Positions 11,820-24,000 of a stretch of DNA of 64,000 bases are shown here, piece after piece. Both the position numbers and the translations under genes were made by a program. The DNA is taken from the NCBI GenBank assembly GCA_022592445.1, contig JABYQR010000032.1:62001-126000 (forward strand). The letters run 5' to 3'. Numbering within the stretch: position 1 is the stretch's first letter; every line of letters starts with the position of its first letter. The DNA is from Cytidiella melzeri. Taxonomy: Eukaryota; Basidiomycota; Agaricomycetes; Polyporales; Irpicaceae. The notes below the pieces were generated by a model. The model worked only from the letters and a program-made list of their open reading frames with translations. It was not told the origin of the DNA and did not search any database.

Positions 11820-11992
11820 GACGACAGCTTGGGTGGCGAAGGCGTGACAGAGTGGATAAGGCAGGGCTGAGAGGGCTGAGGGCGACTGTGGTAGAGAGGG
11901 CTGAGGGCGACTGATGCGTGGCGAACGAGGTCGTGAAACTCGAGCAGTTATTCAAAATTAATTATTATCTACCATCTGTAGGCAATCAGTTG

Positions 11993-12065
11993 GCGTCTAG
12001 ATGACGAGATGGTTCAATTGAGGCATCTAGATGACGAGTGATTCAATTGAGGCATCTAGATGATG
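11993..12065. repeat. Short tandem repeat, about 29 bp
   Basis: CTAGATGACGAG followed by a TTCAATTGAGG block occurs twice, and a third, diverged start (TCTAGATGATG) follows. It sits just outside the estimated right end of the transposon. Confidence 0.6.
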
Positions 12066-12865
12066 CGGGATTCTCCGGATGCTCAGCCATGCTCGAGAGA
12101 TTCGGTCGGTTCCGCAGGAGGCCTCGAGATGCCATCGAGATCACGGAATGATGCGCGTCCGAGGCCGGCGTCTCGTGAGGGCGGCTCGAAATTTCCGACA
12201 TAATGAGGAAAGCGAGACCGGACCGTCTGGGACCGAGACCACAGCGGTGCCGTCTCCACTTGCCACCACTGGCCAGTGGTAAGTAAGTGCCTTTCCCAGG
12301 TTTCTGCTTAACATAACACGTATTGTTACCAATTACCAAAGAACCATCGAGTATGTTGTGCCGAGATTTTCTTTCTGCCGAGGTTCTCATCTGTGAACTC
12401 TTGTTAACAGGACAGCATGATTGCTACAAATGCCTGTGATCCAGCAATGCAGGATACGGTAAGCAGCATCCGAGTCATCGTTAGATTCCCAGTTCACTCA
12501 ACATCTTCCGAAGATTCTCTGCACATTGCTCCGCCCCGTCGCTGTCCGTCATATGCCAGTTACACGCCTAAAACGCAGAAGGTAGTTACAGTCAACGGTC
12601 ACATCATCCGGTTTCTCATGACGAAACCATTGACCTTCCTGAGCTAGTCTGACTATACACAGTGATGCTGACATTCGTACAATCGCTCGGTCTCTATAGC
12701 GAGTGGCGCATGCACTTACTGCCAGTGCTCGGCACGCTGCAAATAGAGCAGTTTGTAAGCCAAGATCTCGTGAGTTTACACCTCCTCTCGCTTTCCCCCC
12801 TGCAACAATCAATTGACATGAGATGCCAGGGCGGGGTCATGGGGATGGACATTCGCGCAGCACGC
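12066..12865. other. No convincing gene
   Basis: Between the transposon edge and the esterase promoter I see only short open frames without recognisable motifs. A frame open from 12662 into 13525 merges non-coding sequence with exon 2 of the esterase and is not itself a gene. Confidence 0.5.
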
Positions 12866-12871
12866 TATAAA
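12866..12871 (+). promoter_or_regulatory. TATA box of the carboxylesterase gene
   Basis: TATAAA lies 66 nt upstream of the chosen ATG at 12932, a typical fungal core-promoter distance. Confidence 0.55.
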
Positions 12872-12931
12872 GACCTGCTGGAGCCAGTTTGTCTATGCCC
12901 TAGGCATCGCTCGACGAGTCTCGTTTGCGCA

Positions 12932-15351
12932 AGATGCTTGTTCAATTCAGCCTTGTCCTCTTCCACGTCTTTTGGCCCGCTGCTCTTGCAGTGCCTTCCC
13001 CTCGCAGCGCCCCAACAGTCACCTTGGACGACGGAACGTTCGTCGGTGCTTCGTCCGGGAGTACGAACAAGTTTCTTGGTATCCCGTTTGCAAAGCCACC
13101 GTAGGTCGCGCTCATGGTCACCCAGTTGTTTCGTCAAACTCACTTTTAGTTCTTTCATTAGTATTGGTGATTTACGCTTCAGTCTTCCTGTCGCCAACGA
13201 CCCTTACACGGGGACCCATCAAGCAACGTCGTTCGGACAGACGTGCCCACAACAAGCATTCAACGTTAGTACTCCGGACCCGGTGATGTCTAATGTCCTA
13301 AACGATGTGTTCAATGGGTTCTTTACAATTGTCACGCCCAATGGCGAGGACTGTACGTCGAGTTCCCTGTGTCTTTCAATGTGCGTGATTGACTTTTCGG
13401 TTAGGTCTCAATTTGAACGTCTGGACGCCTTCGAATGTACCCAAAGGAACAAAGTTGCCTGTCGCTGTTGTAAGTGCGCAGCCAGCGTTATATACATCAT
13501 TAGACCTCACTCACTGGATGCTTAGTGGATATTTGGCGGTAAAGCTTAACCTATGATGAGTGCGTGATAGTGTTTTTGATTTCCCATCAGGCGGCTTTGA
13601 GATTGGCTCTCCTCAACTGTTTGTGAACATGTACTCTTATGGGGATGCGTCAACTCATGGCTGGGTAGGTATGATGGAGGTGTCATCGTCGAGCGCTCGA
13701 TAGAAATGGGAAGCCCCGTAGTTTATGTCAGCATGAACTACAGGTGAGTATATCGAATCATTGTCATCATTTCATGCATTCAAGACGACTATTAGGGTGT
13801 CTGGTTAGTTTTGCACGTTTCTGCTGCAAGCAAGCAAGTTTACGCTACCGGGCTTTCTTCGCAGCTTTCGGCTTCTTGGGTGGCTCAGAAATCAAGGAGG
13901 CCGGCGTAGGCAACTTGGGGCTGCAAGACCGTAAGGATTGCCCTTTGAGGAAGGCGCTCGGATACACGATGTTTATGCTTTATTCTAGAACGCCAGGCAT
14001 TCCGCTGGATCCAGAAATACATTTCGGCATTCAATGGTGACCCAACTAAAGTAACCATGTGAGATTCTCTGCCAGTGCTCTTCAAACAGACGATGTTCTG
14101 AAGTTGGGTAGATGGGGCGAGTCTGCGGGAGCTATGTCCGCCGCACTTCATCTTGTAGCGAATGACGGCAACAACGAGGGACTGTTCCGCGGAGCGTTTA
14201 TGGAGTCTGGAGCAACCATTCCTGTCGGCGACATATCCGAAGGCCAAAGTGAATACGATCAACTTGTGGAAGCCACCGGATGTTCAGGCTCGCCGGATAC
14301 GCTGCAGTGTCTACGCGAGGTGCCGTATGCAACGCTGAAAGCCGCTGTAGATGAGTCCCCTGCACTGTTGGGCCCGACTGTAAGTTACAAAGAGTGTATG
14401 CGAGGTGCAAATTAACGTGTTTCGGCAGGGTCTGGTCATTCCCTACCTCCCAAGAGCGGACGGGGTGTTCATAACGGATGACCCACAACGTCTCGTGCTA
14501 GAAGGAAAGGTTGCGAATGTTCCTTTTGTCAATGGGGTAAGTCTGCCTTTGGTTTTGCCGTCAGGCTGTACGGGTGTTGATTGTGAATCTACTACAGAAC
14601 AACGACGACGAAGGAACTCTGTTCACGATTGCTCTCCTCGACGTTACGTAAGACGTTCTCGTTAAGGACACAAATTTGGCAGCACCGTTCTGAGTAATTT
14701 GTTACTATGTCAGCACTAACGACGAAGTTGCATCTTGGGTCAAAACCACGTATCTACCAACCGCGCCAAATTCAACGATCGACCAGGTCTTGCAGTATTA
14801 TCCTGAAAACCTTTCAGCAGGCTCACCATACGGTACTGGACTCCTCGATGCACTGACTGCCCAATACAAGAGGCTGGCATCCTTTCAGGGAGACATTTTC
14901 TTCCAGGCACCTAGACGGTTCTTGTTGCAGCAGAGATCCGGCAAACAATCGACATGGTCATATCGTACGTGTCCTCTCAAATCATATCTGTATGTGTCCA
15001 ATGCTGATGGTGTCGTCCAGTGAGCAAAAGGTTCAAAACCACGCGTTTCCTAGGCTCAGTGAGTTGCTCGCCTCCTTTGAAGAAAACACCAATCGGAACG
15101 TCTGATAGTTTCATGCCACTGACCTCCTGAATGTGTACACCGCCGGAGACATGTCCGATTACATCATCAATTTCGTCAATAACCTGAATCCTAACGGAAA
15201 CACGGTGGACAACTGGCCGACGTACACGAATGCGAATCCACAGCTGATGACATTTTTGGACGGAACTGTTCCGCGCACGATCACTCTGGATGATTACCGT
15301 GCGGACCAGATGAACTTTCTGACGCAGGTGTCTTTGCAGTACCCTCTCTAA
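12932..15351 (+). CDS. Secreted type-B carboxylesterase/lipase
   Basis: The enzyme hydrolyses carboxylic esters (Candida rugosa-type lipase/esterase family, alpha/beta hydrolase). The start at 12932 gives a signal peptide (MLVQFSLVLFHVFWPAALA), followed by the family N-terminus 'GTNKFLGIPFAKPP'-like (with S before T). Exon 1 ends at 13100; intron 1 is 13101-13161. Later exons show 'PIGDLRF', 'LNVWTPSNVPKGTKLPV', 'FGGGFE'-type sequence, 'GFLGG' and 'NLGLQDQRQAFRWIQKYI'. The nucleophile motif is GESAG (Ser codon 14122-14124, right after an acceptor at 14111). The acidic member is in 'NNDDEGTLF', and the catalytic His is in 'FHATDLLNVY' (codon 15112-15114). At least ten short introns interrupt it. 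All triad motifs are intact, so the gene looks functional. It faces the class 3 lipase downstream. Substrate (lipid, cutin-like or feruloyl ester) cannot be told from sequence. Confidence 0.9.
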
Positions 15352-16039
15352 CCGCTGAAGGCTTGGAGTCTAGGAGAAACATGAAGGGGAGCAGAGGGGA
15401 AAAGTATTTAGCTCCTTGAATGAAGCCATGTTGCGTACTACCCTGCGACGCTGCGATGTTACCTTGAGCTAATCTGTGCTGGATATGCCATCTTTCGCAC
15501 CGGAGGATGAAGTCTGCCCAGTCTTACTGTTTTTTTTGTGAGTCTGGCGCAGGCCGACTTGTCTTTTCGTTGACTACTTGATCACGAGTAACATCCTGGA
15601 TGAGAACGATTGAGAGAAAGTCCGGGGCAGTAAGTTTTGCAAGAAAATCATCATGTCGAGGCGTGGGTGGGATGCAGCCGCATTGGACCACCTTCAAGTT
15701 CAACGGGAGGCAAGTTTGACCATATCCGGAGGGACCAAGGCTTTGTGGCGTTGCATTAGTTTGAATTCGAAATTATGTGGTAGAGCAAGAAGAGATCAAG
15801 AAATTTTCCGGTGGATGGGCAAAAGGTCATGTGTTGCTACCTTGAATTACGGCGCTCAGACCCGGCGTCAGAAACATCGTTGAACTGCGAATTCGAAAAG
15901 CTCTTGGTACACACAGTCTGTTTTGGTACAAAAGTCCAAGAATAATACAGCAAAACTTGCATCACCCCCCAAAAAAGAAAAAGAAAAAAAAGAGTTGTCA
16001 GCACAACCTCCTCCCTTGGCAGGCAGCACCCCCACGTTT
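15352..16039. other. Intergenic region between convergent lipase genes
   Basis: The 3' flanks of two convergent genes contain short T and A tracts (around 15530 and 15967-15990). I see no further gene. Confidence 0.5.
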
Positions 16040-17294
16040 TCACGTGCAATAGATGGTGCCGATCATCACGCTGTTGTACGGGCCCAGATGGTCCAAGATA
16101 TCACTGACGAATATATTCGGTACCGTCTCAATCGTGCACTGCGCGTCCGTCGCGTCGTCGTCGCCAGGGCACGCGACTGCGTCTCCTTGCGAGACGATGT
16201 GTATTTCGCCGTGGACGTGTGAGAAGCCTAAGCCGCGGCCGGGGACGATGGGGATTGGGTCGCTTGCGTGGTTGACGCGTTCAAAGTCGGAGACCTACGT
16301 ACGTGTGTGTGTGTGAGAACAAGTGTGTGTGTTCAGTTTGGGTTCGAGGGGGTGGGGGTGCGAGGAACTTACGTGTGCGTCAAAGAAGGCTGCGTATGCG
16401 GGGTTTCCGACGCGTGGGGTGCCAAAGGTGACGCCTTTGACGTGGATGTTGGAGGGTAGGTTCAAGGTGAGGAAGAGTGCGTCGAGTTCAGCCAAGGCGC
16501 CCCCCAGGGAATGGCCGATCTGCGAGAAAGGGTGAGTTGTGATGAGTGAGGGAGAAGAAGAAAAGGACGACTTGCGGCCAAGACAGTAGTGGCCCCCGTG
16601 CTCGAGATCAGCGAGTTGACTTGGGCGAGGATGGTGCTTGCGGTGAGCTGGTGCTCTCCGAGGAAGCCATTGTGAGCCTGTGCCGCTGGATCAATTCCAG
16701 GAAAGAGAGTGGGGTCGAGGTTGACGAGGACGAAATCGATGTCTGTGAGATCGGAAAGGCTGGGTGCTTTACGTCAGATATGACGCGAGTGGTAGGGTTG
16801 GGGGGGGATGTGTACATACAACTGTGTCGGGTCGGTTCCTTCGTGGGCGACGACGATGGCATCTTGGCTAGGCCAATAGCCAACGAAATCTGCATAGCAT
16901 GAGCATCGCAAGGGCGTTTCGGGAACTGTTTAGGACCCACAGTGTTGGATGTCGTTCCCATCACCGCCTGCCAGGGCGATCTGGAAGCCCGGAAGAGCTG
17001 AGCAGGCACCTGTGGCTGGATGTGAGTAGAGAAATATGGGGGATCCGGGATACAGCTGTGCATACCTCCACAGTCCCATGTGTCTATGTTGTCTGGACAG
17101 TAAGCTGCGCGTGCAAACTGTGCGTACGGTGTGAGGGCCGACAGAGCACTGGGCGATAGGGTGGTGACACTCTGTCGTGCAGCGATGACCGGTGGGTGGG
17201 CACCGAGGAGTGGAACATCAGGGCCAGGAACAGCCACTGCGCAAGCGAGACCCGAGGATATCAGGGGGAGGATGAGTGATGCAAACATGCGCAT
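16040..17294 (-). CDS. Secreted class 3 lipase (triacylglycerol lipase)
   Basis: The start ATG at 17294 opens a signal peptide (MRMFASLILPLISSGLACA). The family N-terminus follows: 'SALTPYAQFARAAYCP' and, after an intron, 'WDCG'. 'VVAHEGTDPTQF' carries the oxyanion region. The nucleophile elbow is GHSLGG (16516-16499), followed by 'VTFGTPRVGNPAYAAFFD'. Asp lies in 'NHASDPIPIVP' and His in the C-terminal 'DHLGPY' region; the stop is at 16042-16040. It hydrolyses long-chain acylglycerols outside the cell. One intron (16575-16520) appears to use a GC-AG pair: GCAAGT donor, CTCGCAG acceptor. That choice joins 'TTVLA' to 'IGHSLGG' in frame, whereas the nearby GT would break the frame. The triad is complete, so the gene looks active. 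Confidence 0.9.
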
Positions 17295-17381
17295 GGCTGT
17301 GTCTGATCGCTGGGTCCTGATCTGAAGTCCTGCGGGGCGGGGGGCGACGCGAACGACGACCGCTGGGCATCGTCGGGGTCG

Positions 17382-17389
17382 TTTAAATA
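17382..17389 (-). promoter_or_regulatory. TATA-like box of the class 3 lipase
   Basis: TATTTAAA on the minus strand lies about 88 nt upstream of the ATG at 17294. Position is plausible; strength is unknown. Confidence 0.35.
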
Positions 17390-20300
17390 GTGTCTGAGGG
17401 CTGTCAAGGACGACGAGGAAGGCAATTAGAGTGCCAACGTGACAAGGGAGGAAGCGAACTTGTGGGGGTCATGGGAGAGACGACCGCGCGTAGGCTCGGG
17501 CTCAGGTCACTGTGGTCATTGAGCTCACCGGCTGTGTGGCATGTGCAGACTTGTCATTCTCGGACTTGTCTGGTGTGTTGCCACTGATGCGCTGATTGGG
17601 GTTGCGGATCGTCGGGCGAGTTGCGGAGATGAAGCTTCGATGAAGACTGCTTCAGATGGCTACACAACGATCAAGACTGTTCATTAGAAACTTCATTGGT
17701 CGGTGGCCAAGCTTACACACTCATTACGCCCGCTACGAGCCACCTTGTGCTACACTCCCAGCTGACCTCTCCCCATAGGACGATCCAACCTTGTTTATGT
17801 CAAAATAGACGTTGATGATGCATGTGATACGGCGTACGTTCGTCTCGCTTCCTCCTCGCATCCGCCAGTGGACGATGTGCACTTTGGTACGACATGTAGT
17901 AAACTGTAGCGGTCTCATCCGATCAAGATCCCATCACCAGCGTCTTCACGTCAGTCGTTTCCTACCCACTCCAACACTCTCTCGAATCCCATTTGCTATT
18001 ACCACCTCGACCAGTCCAACGCTCATCGTTTAGCTTGCAATAACACACGACAGCACCGGTGCCACGAAACTCGAACAAATCTACCCGATCCTTACACGTC
18101 AACTTCAACATGTCTCAACTATAGAGCAAACGGTCCACGTCCCTCTCGAGACTCGCGTGCCTAGACCTGCTAGCGGGCAGACAAAACGTATTATTTAAAA
18201 TACCATGAATCGTCCGCCCCGATAATCATGCGCAGTGGCGGGTGCCTTGATCCGTCTCACTTCCACCTCGCGTCCATCCAACTTTCCCATCGCCAGCCGC
18301 TGCATTCGCGTATACACATGTGTGTTATAATTAGAGCTTTTCTCCGGATAATTGTTTTACAGCGTAAAAGTCATATTTTTGTAGCGCTGCTGCTGCTCAG
18401 CCTTTATCCACAAATAATCACACTTTTCCCAAAAATTTCTTTTTTTCTTTCCTTCCTCCTCGCCTGAAACCGTACTTGAACAAACCCCCAGGAAGGTACC
18501 GAAGCCCAACCATACATCCCACTTGCCCCGCAATGACCCGTTCACAGCGACGATGTCATGCGCGAGTTTACGCGGTACCTGAGAGAGCCAAAGCATCATC
18601 CATCACGAGGGAGACAAGAATGAGATCACGACTTGAAACTCTGCGCGACGAGAGCCACATGCGACGCTTGTTCTTGAAACCGTTATCGCTTATCCTTACC
18701 TGAACAAACGGTTCGAAACACCACCCGACCCTGCTCATTTCGAATTAATCTCGGTTTTGCGACAGCTGGAGGAAAACAGTAAGGTTGGCATCATGCATCA
18801 TGAGCGGAACGACAACTATATTTGCGTACAACGCGAGAGATCCGCAAAGAGTTCGATTCCTGTGGGATTTGATCTGCGTTTTCTTGTGTTGCGGCTCAAT
18901 GGAGAGGTACGGATCACCGATATAGTTAGCTTTTGGAAGGCTGTGTGACGGCTAGAGTCTGTCAAAATTAACTGTATATTTTTGCGGTTGGATAGGCCGT
19001 AAGCAATACAGGAAATCGATGAGCATATATTGCCGTGGTAAACGATGCCACGGTATGGCGAGCAGGACAGAGTGACTCGCTAAAGGCCGATCATCCGGAT
19101 TGAGCCTCTGTGACTTGAACGGCGGACGGGCCAAACTTTAAAAACAACAACACTGCACGAAAAAGGAATGAGAAGCGCGAGCCGACGAAAGAGGAACAAG
19201 GAACCTGTTCTGCGAGCCGTCGCTCCAACGGTAGCGTGCGGTGGATACTCCGGAAGTCGGTGATGAGTTGGGGGAGCGGCCTGGAGACAAGTCATGGCAC
19301 TCGTGGCTGTGAACGACCGGGAAGCTGCGGTACAAATCATAGAAAAATTCGCGGCCGGCGGAGAGCGCATGGCTGCCAGAAAGAGGTGAACGTTGAAGCA
19401 AAGGCCAAGTCTCCAGGCCAAGACTTTGGGGAGAGACAAGCGAGAAGCAGAAAGTGCGATGAAAAGGGAACAATCATGGGATCTGTCCTGGCGAACCTGG
19501 TAATTCTAGCGATTTACGTTGAGGTTGACACTACCAGACTGGCGCGCAGAGTGCTGTGGCCAGTGAGTGGCCGAAGACAGACAGCTTGAAATTCGGGGGG
19601 TGGGGGGCATGCCACTTGGCTGCAAACAGAGAGAAAGAAAGACAACATGTGAGCGAGCGGTTTCTGAGGCCTTGCGGATCGCAGGTCTCAGTTCGTGACT
19701 CACTCGCAAGTCTGCCTTCCCATGCCATGATCTCGATTGGGGTTTGTTTCAGAGGAGGATTCTGGATGGGTGAGAGCGGGAAACGGAAATACCAAGGTAT
19801 TTTTGAAGCTCCGCCCTTGTAGAACGCATTGCCCGGTGGGGTAGAGATCTCACTGCACTAACACCAGTTGGTTTCCGCCGGTCCACCTAGCAGTGAGACT
19901 TTGTGGCATGCTCAGGGTGAGCGGAGTCGTGAGTGTGGTTCGAGTTGGTCCAAGACACGTGGAGCGAACCGGAGATGGGGAGTTGGGCAAGTTACGTATG
20001 TGGTTGCCTGGCGGTGAAATGTCAGAAAACAGGAGTGTGATTATCTCGCGCATTTGAACGCTTGACTTTGTTATCGGACTCGAGAGGGTGGCTGGGTGGG
20101 GGGCATCGGCGACGACGTTGCCAGGGAGAATTTTACGTTAAGGTACGTGAGGCTCTACTGAGCACCCACGTATTTCTCCGAAACATCCTTTCTTCTCGTA
20201 CAGCGACAGAATGCGAATGAACGAAAGTGTCGGTTTTTGTGGCTTTGGGCTCGAGGAATATACGATCACAAAAATGCCGGAAAGTACGCACCTGCCATGC

Positions 20301-21046
20301 GCGGAGGATGGGATCAAGTTTGCCACAGCGATTAGAGGTCCATGATGGTGGACGGCCGGCCGCGGCGAAAACCTTTCTTCCGCAGTTTGCTTGATCGAGC
20401 ACATCCGAGGCGAGTTTGATTGGGCGAAATCGATCAACCCTTTATGTTTATAATTAACGGAGTGTCGACGCGCTGGACACATTTTGTGGTTTCTGGCGTG
20501 GAAAGCGGGAGACGGTGTATGGGCTCGAGGGTGAGGGCGGTGAGTGGGAGCTCGAGGACACGGTACATAAGAGAGACGTTGAAGAGGGTCATTCTTAGTA
20601 TGCCGTATCGGGTGTGATCTGACCAGGAGAGCGGTAATCGGGTGTCCCTGACCAGAAAAGGAAAGGTGGCATTGCGACGAAATGAGAGTGTTTTGTCAAT
20701 CAAAAGGTGAGTTCAAGTTCTCTCTGCGCTCAAATATGGCTGAGCTGGTGGCCCCTTGTTTTCACCTTCAGCCTATCTCGCAGCATCTCTGTCTCGACCA
20801 CAACGTCTGAGAGCACCCGGCTCGCTCTCTCTCTCCTCTTCTTTCTTTCTGCCCACCCCGTATGTCAAGCTGAAGCCCCTCGTCCCTAACGTAAGTTCGT
20901 ACATTAACGCTCACCGTTCATTATTGCATCCATTGACAAGCACCCACAGCTCAAGCGGGTGCTGTTGACATAAACCAATTCGAGCACGCTAATTCATCGC
21001 GGCCTCCATAGCACCCTCAAGCGTCGGCGTCGGCTGCTCTTCTGCC
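17390..21046. other. 3.6-kb stretch with no supportable gene
   Basis: Many open frames of 60-120 codons occur on both strands, but none shows a domain, a consistent exon chain or a coding-like composition. Pyrimidine tracts (for example 18430-18460 and 20820-20860) are present. The right end (about 20700-21046) is CT-rich and is likely the promoter and 5' UTR of the regulator gene starting at 21047. Confidence 0.45.
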
Positions 21047-24000
21047 ATGACGGATGAGCGCTCCTTTATGTCCGTCGGCTTGCCTCCAAATCACAACACA
21101 TCGGTTCAACCTCACTCACACTCACACTCACAACCTCATCCTCAAGACGATCAACAACACTATGCACAAGGGTACCCACAGCAGCACCCGGACCAAGATG
21201 TTTACCAGCGTCGCTCACCCAGCAACACTCCCTACCCTTCTGCTCGTTCAATGTATCCGCCGGCTCGACCCCCTTCTCAAGCATACGAGGGGCCGATGTC
21301 TCTGCAACTCCCATCGTTGAATGGCGTCTTCCACGATCCCACGCGTAATTTGTATGGGCCAAGTCCTGCTGTTGTGCCACCCGGGACTTACGGAGGGCCG
21401 TCGACCTCCGATGAGAACAACATCGACACTTACAGAATGCCCCTCAACGCCAGTGTCACCTCGTCTCATCCGCACTCTTCATATGATTATCACCCCCATC
21501 AGCAGCAGCAACAGGACTTCCATCACGGCAGGCACACCACGCATTCTCAGGCTTCGTACCGCAACCATCATCCCCACTTGCCTGACCACCCCCCGAGTGC
21601 CGTTAATCCAACCTTACCTTCCAACACAAGCCCAGGCCCGAGCTCCTACACCCATTCCCGCCCACAGCAACACCACCCGCACCAGCAAATAGTCCCCAGC
21701 ATGATGTACAACCCTCATCTCTCCGAACCCTCGTCGTCTGCTGCCTACAACAGAACCTTCCCCACCTCTGGCACCCAGTCATATACTGGCTCACGCTCCA
21801 GCCTCTCTCTCTCTCCGCAATCCGAAGTCACCTCCAACCTTCCTCCTCCCGCCCCCGCTCCTGCTGCTTCTGCTGGCCCTCCAAAGGATGAAGATGGCGA
21901 GGCACCTGCGGCTGCAGTGTCTGCCACCCGCTCGATACATTCGAAGCGCCGAGAGAAGCCCAAGATCGATCTCGCGCCGGACCAACCTTTGACGACGCAG
22001 GGGAAACCTCGAGCTAGGGTGTATGTCGCTTGTGTGCAATGGTGAGTTCGATGTTGTTCTCGTTTGGCGGTTGAGGATAGGTTTTTCATTTTCGAAAACG
22101 GTGGGACTCGGGTGAGAGTTGATTTGCGCGGCGGGCCGTTAGGGAATCACGGTGCGGGAGAATTAGGGTGCCGATTTTGGCGAGTGGCGAAAGTCGGTTT
22201 TGTGCCAGAGCTTGTGCGCGATTCGGCGAACGAGTTTTGTGGGATGGTGCGGCGATGGAGGTTGCGATTAGATTGCTGTGATATCTTATTGCGTGGTCTG
22301 CTCAGCTGCGCATTATTTGTTTCTTTGTCATATTCGCCCTGCACCACCAGTACTGACCATGTGCTACTTGCAGTCGAACTAGGAAAATCAGGTGTGATGG
22401 CGCGAAACCTGTTTGCCACAACTGTCAACGCCGACAAACCACGACGTCCATTACGAGCACGAACGCGAACGCGAACAACGCCGACGCTGCATCTTCGCCG
22501 CCAGCGACCTCCCCCAAGGCTGCTCCTTCACCTGCCAATGCGGACCCTCTCGGCCCTTGCTGTTACGACACTGCACCCAAAAGGCGTGGCCCAGACAAAA
22601 ACCCTGGTTCTCGACAACGGATATCTCACGCCCAGCGCGATCTGGAAGGCATGACTTCCGAGGGAGGCAAGGTCAAGAGGAGACGCAGACGAGACACAAA
22701 CGCCATTCCTACGGTGGCTGCGGCCGGGTCTGCAGGAGCTCCACAAGATCCCGCTGCTTCTCCCTCGCCGCTTCAGAACACAAGACCAATCGATAAGCAG
22801 TATGCGTCTCGAATGTCGAGGAATCAGACAGCGAAGACAGACCTAGGCGGTGGCGGTAACAGCGATGTTCCCACCAGCGGTGCTGCGCATTCGCCCGTGA
22901 GTATGGGCCTGCAGACTTCAAACACGAACATGTCAATGGGCACTGTAGTCGGCTCCGGGACGGTCTCTGAGCCTATCTCTGACCCAAGGTCTGCTGCCTC
23001 TGAACGCATTCCACTCTCGGGCTCGCATTTGCCGCCGGGAATGGCGAATGCTCATGAGTATAGTCAACAGGGGATGTTGAGTTCGAGTGTCCCTGGCCAC
23101 ATGAGATCCCCGGATCTGTATCGTGTTGTGCCTGGACAAGGGCCGATGCGTGCGCCGCAGGTGGTGCCACATCCGCTTGACCGTTCGTACCATCACACGG
23201 TGGACGCGAGGATATCGGCGGAGAGGACGTATTCGATGCACGGCAAGGAACAGCCTGACGGCATGCATCGTGTTTACTCAACTCACGATGCGCCGTACGC
23301 GCCGATGCCTGTGCGTATGCAACTACAGGTCCCATCTCAAAGTGGCCAGCAACAACAACTACGGTCATACCGAACTGATGTACCACGTATAGTGAGTCGT
23401 TCGTGATTCAGGTTCTGGGTCTATTCATCGAACCTCGCCATGTTTGGGTTCGTGATGCACCTCTCCTTGTCCGCCATGTATCCTTATCTTCCCACCCTCT
23501 CCCGTCTTAGCTCGTCGGGATTGTTTTCTGGTCTGGTCCGAGGAGTAAAACTGGTCCTAACTACTTTTTCCGGTTTGCGTTCGTTCGACTGTATCGCAGA
23601 TTTCTCCTGCTCAAGAATACCCACATACCCATTCGCATCATCAAATACTCTCACATCAACCAGAAAATCGAGCACATACTCAAACAAATACAACGAATAG
23701 CATAGGATACTTGACACATCCGTACGACTTACATCTCCAGCATCAATCGACGGCGACGATTGAGGAATATGAGAACGATAGCGAAAGTAACGGCTCGGGA
23801 GGAGTCGGGACCATCAGCGAGAGGACACCTGAGATCGGCGCGGAACCGTCCGTACAATTCGCTCGTGAGATATGGTGGGACACTCTGATCGGCCTGTATT
23901 ACGCGCATGCACCGCCGCAGTCGCCAGCTGGCCAACTCGCCTTGAGACAACCTCTCAGTCCTGGATTGCGTGAGTCTATCAGCCAGCAGATCTCCGCTGA

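Larger units (their letters stand above)
3850..11985. mobile_element. Plavaka-like (CACTA/CMC) two-gene transposon, ends approximate
   Basis: The element holds an accessory gene (plus, 5112-6933) and a Plavaka-type transposase (minus, 7007-10925) that converge with 73 bp between their stops. On the left side lie reverse-type 15-mers (AGCGGATCATCTGCT at 4079, 4178, 4549, 4687). On the right side lie forward-type 15-mers (11221, 11399, 11577, 11755, 11806). This mirror arrangement is what subterminal transposase-binding repeats look like. AT-rich stretches at about 3850-3985 and 11945-11980 may mark the termini. I could not identify a precise terminal inverted repeat or target-site duplication, so both ends are estimates. 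The in-frame stop in the transposase suggests the copy is not autonomous. Confidence 0.6.

Noticed and set aside
11017..11955. Several long minus-strand open frames with repeated 'IASHTVLSRRHPHILVLADH'-type text
   Set aside because: They repeat with the 178-179-bp tandem array and have no domain; they are by-products of the repeat.
12662..13525. 287-codon plus-strand open frame
   Set aside because: It runs from non-coding sequence through intron 1 into exon 2 of the esterase. The esterase frame from the signal peptide at 12932 with intron 13101-13161 explains the conserved residues.
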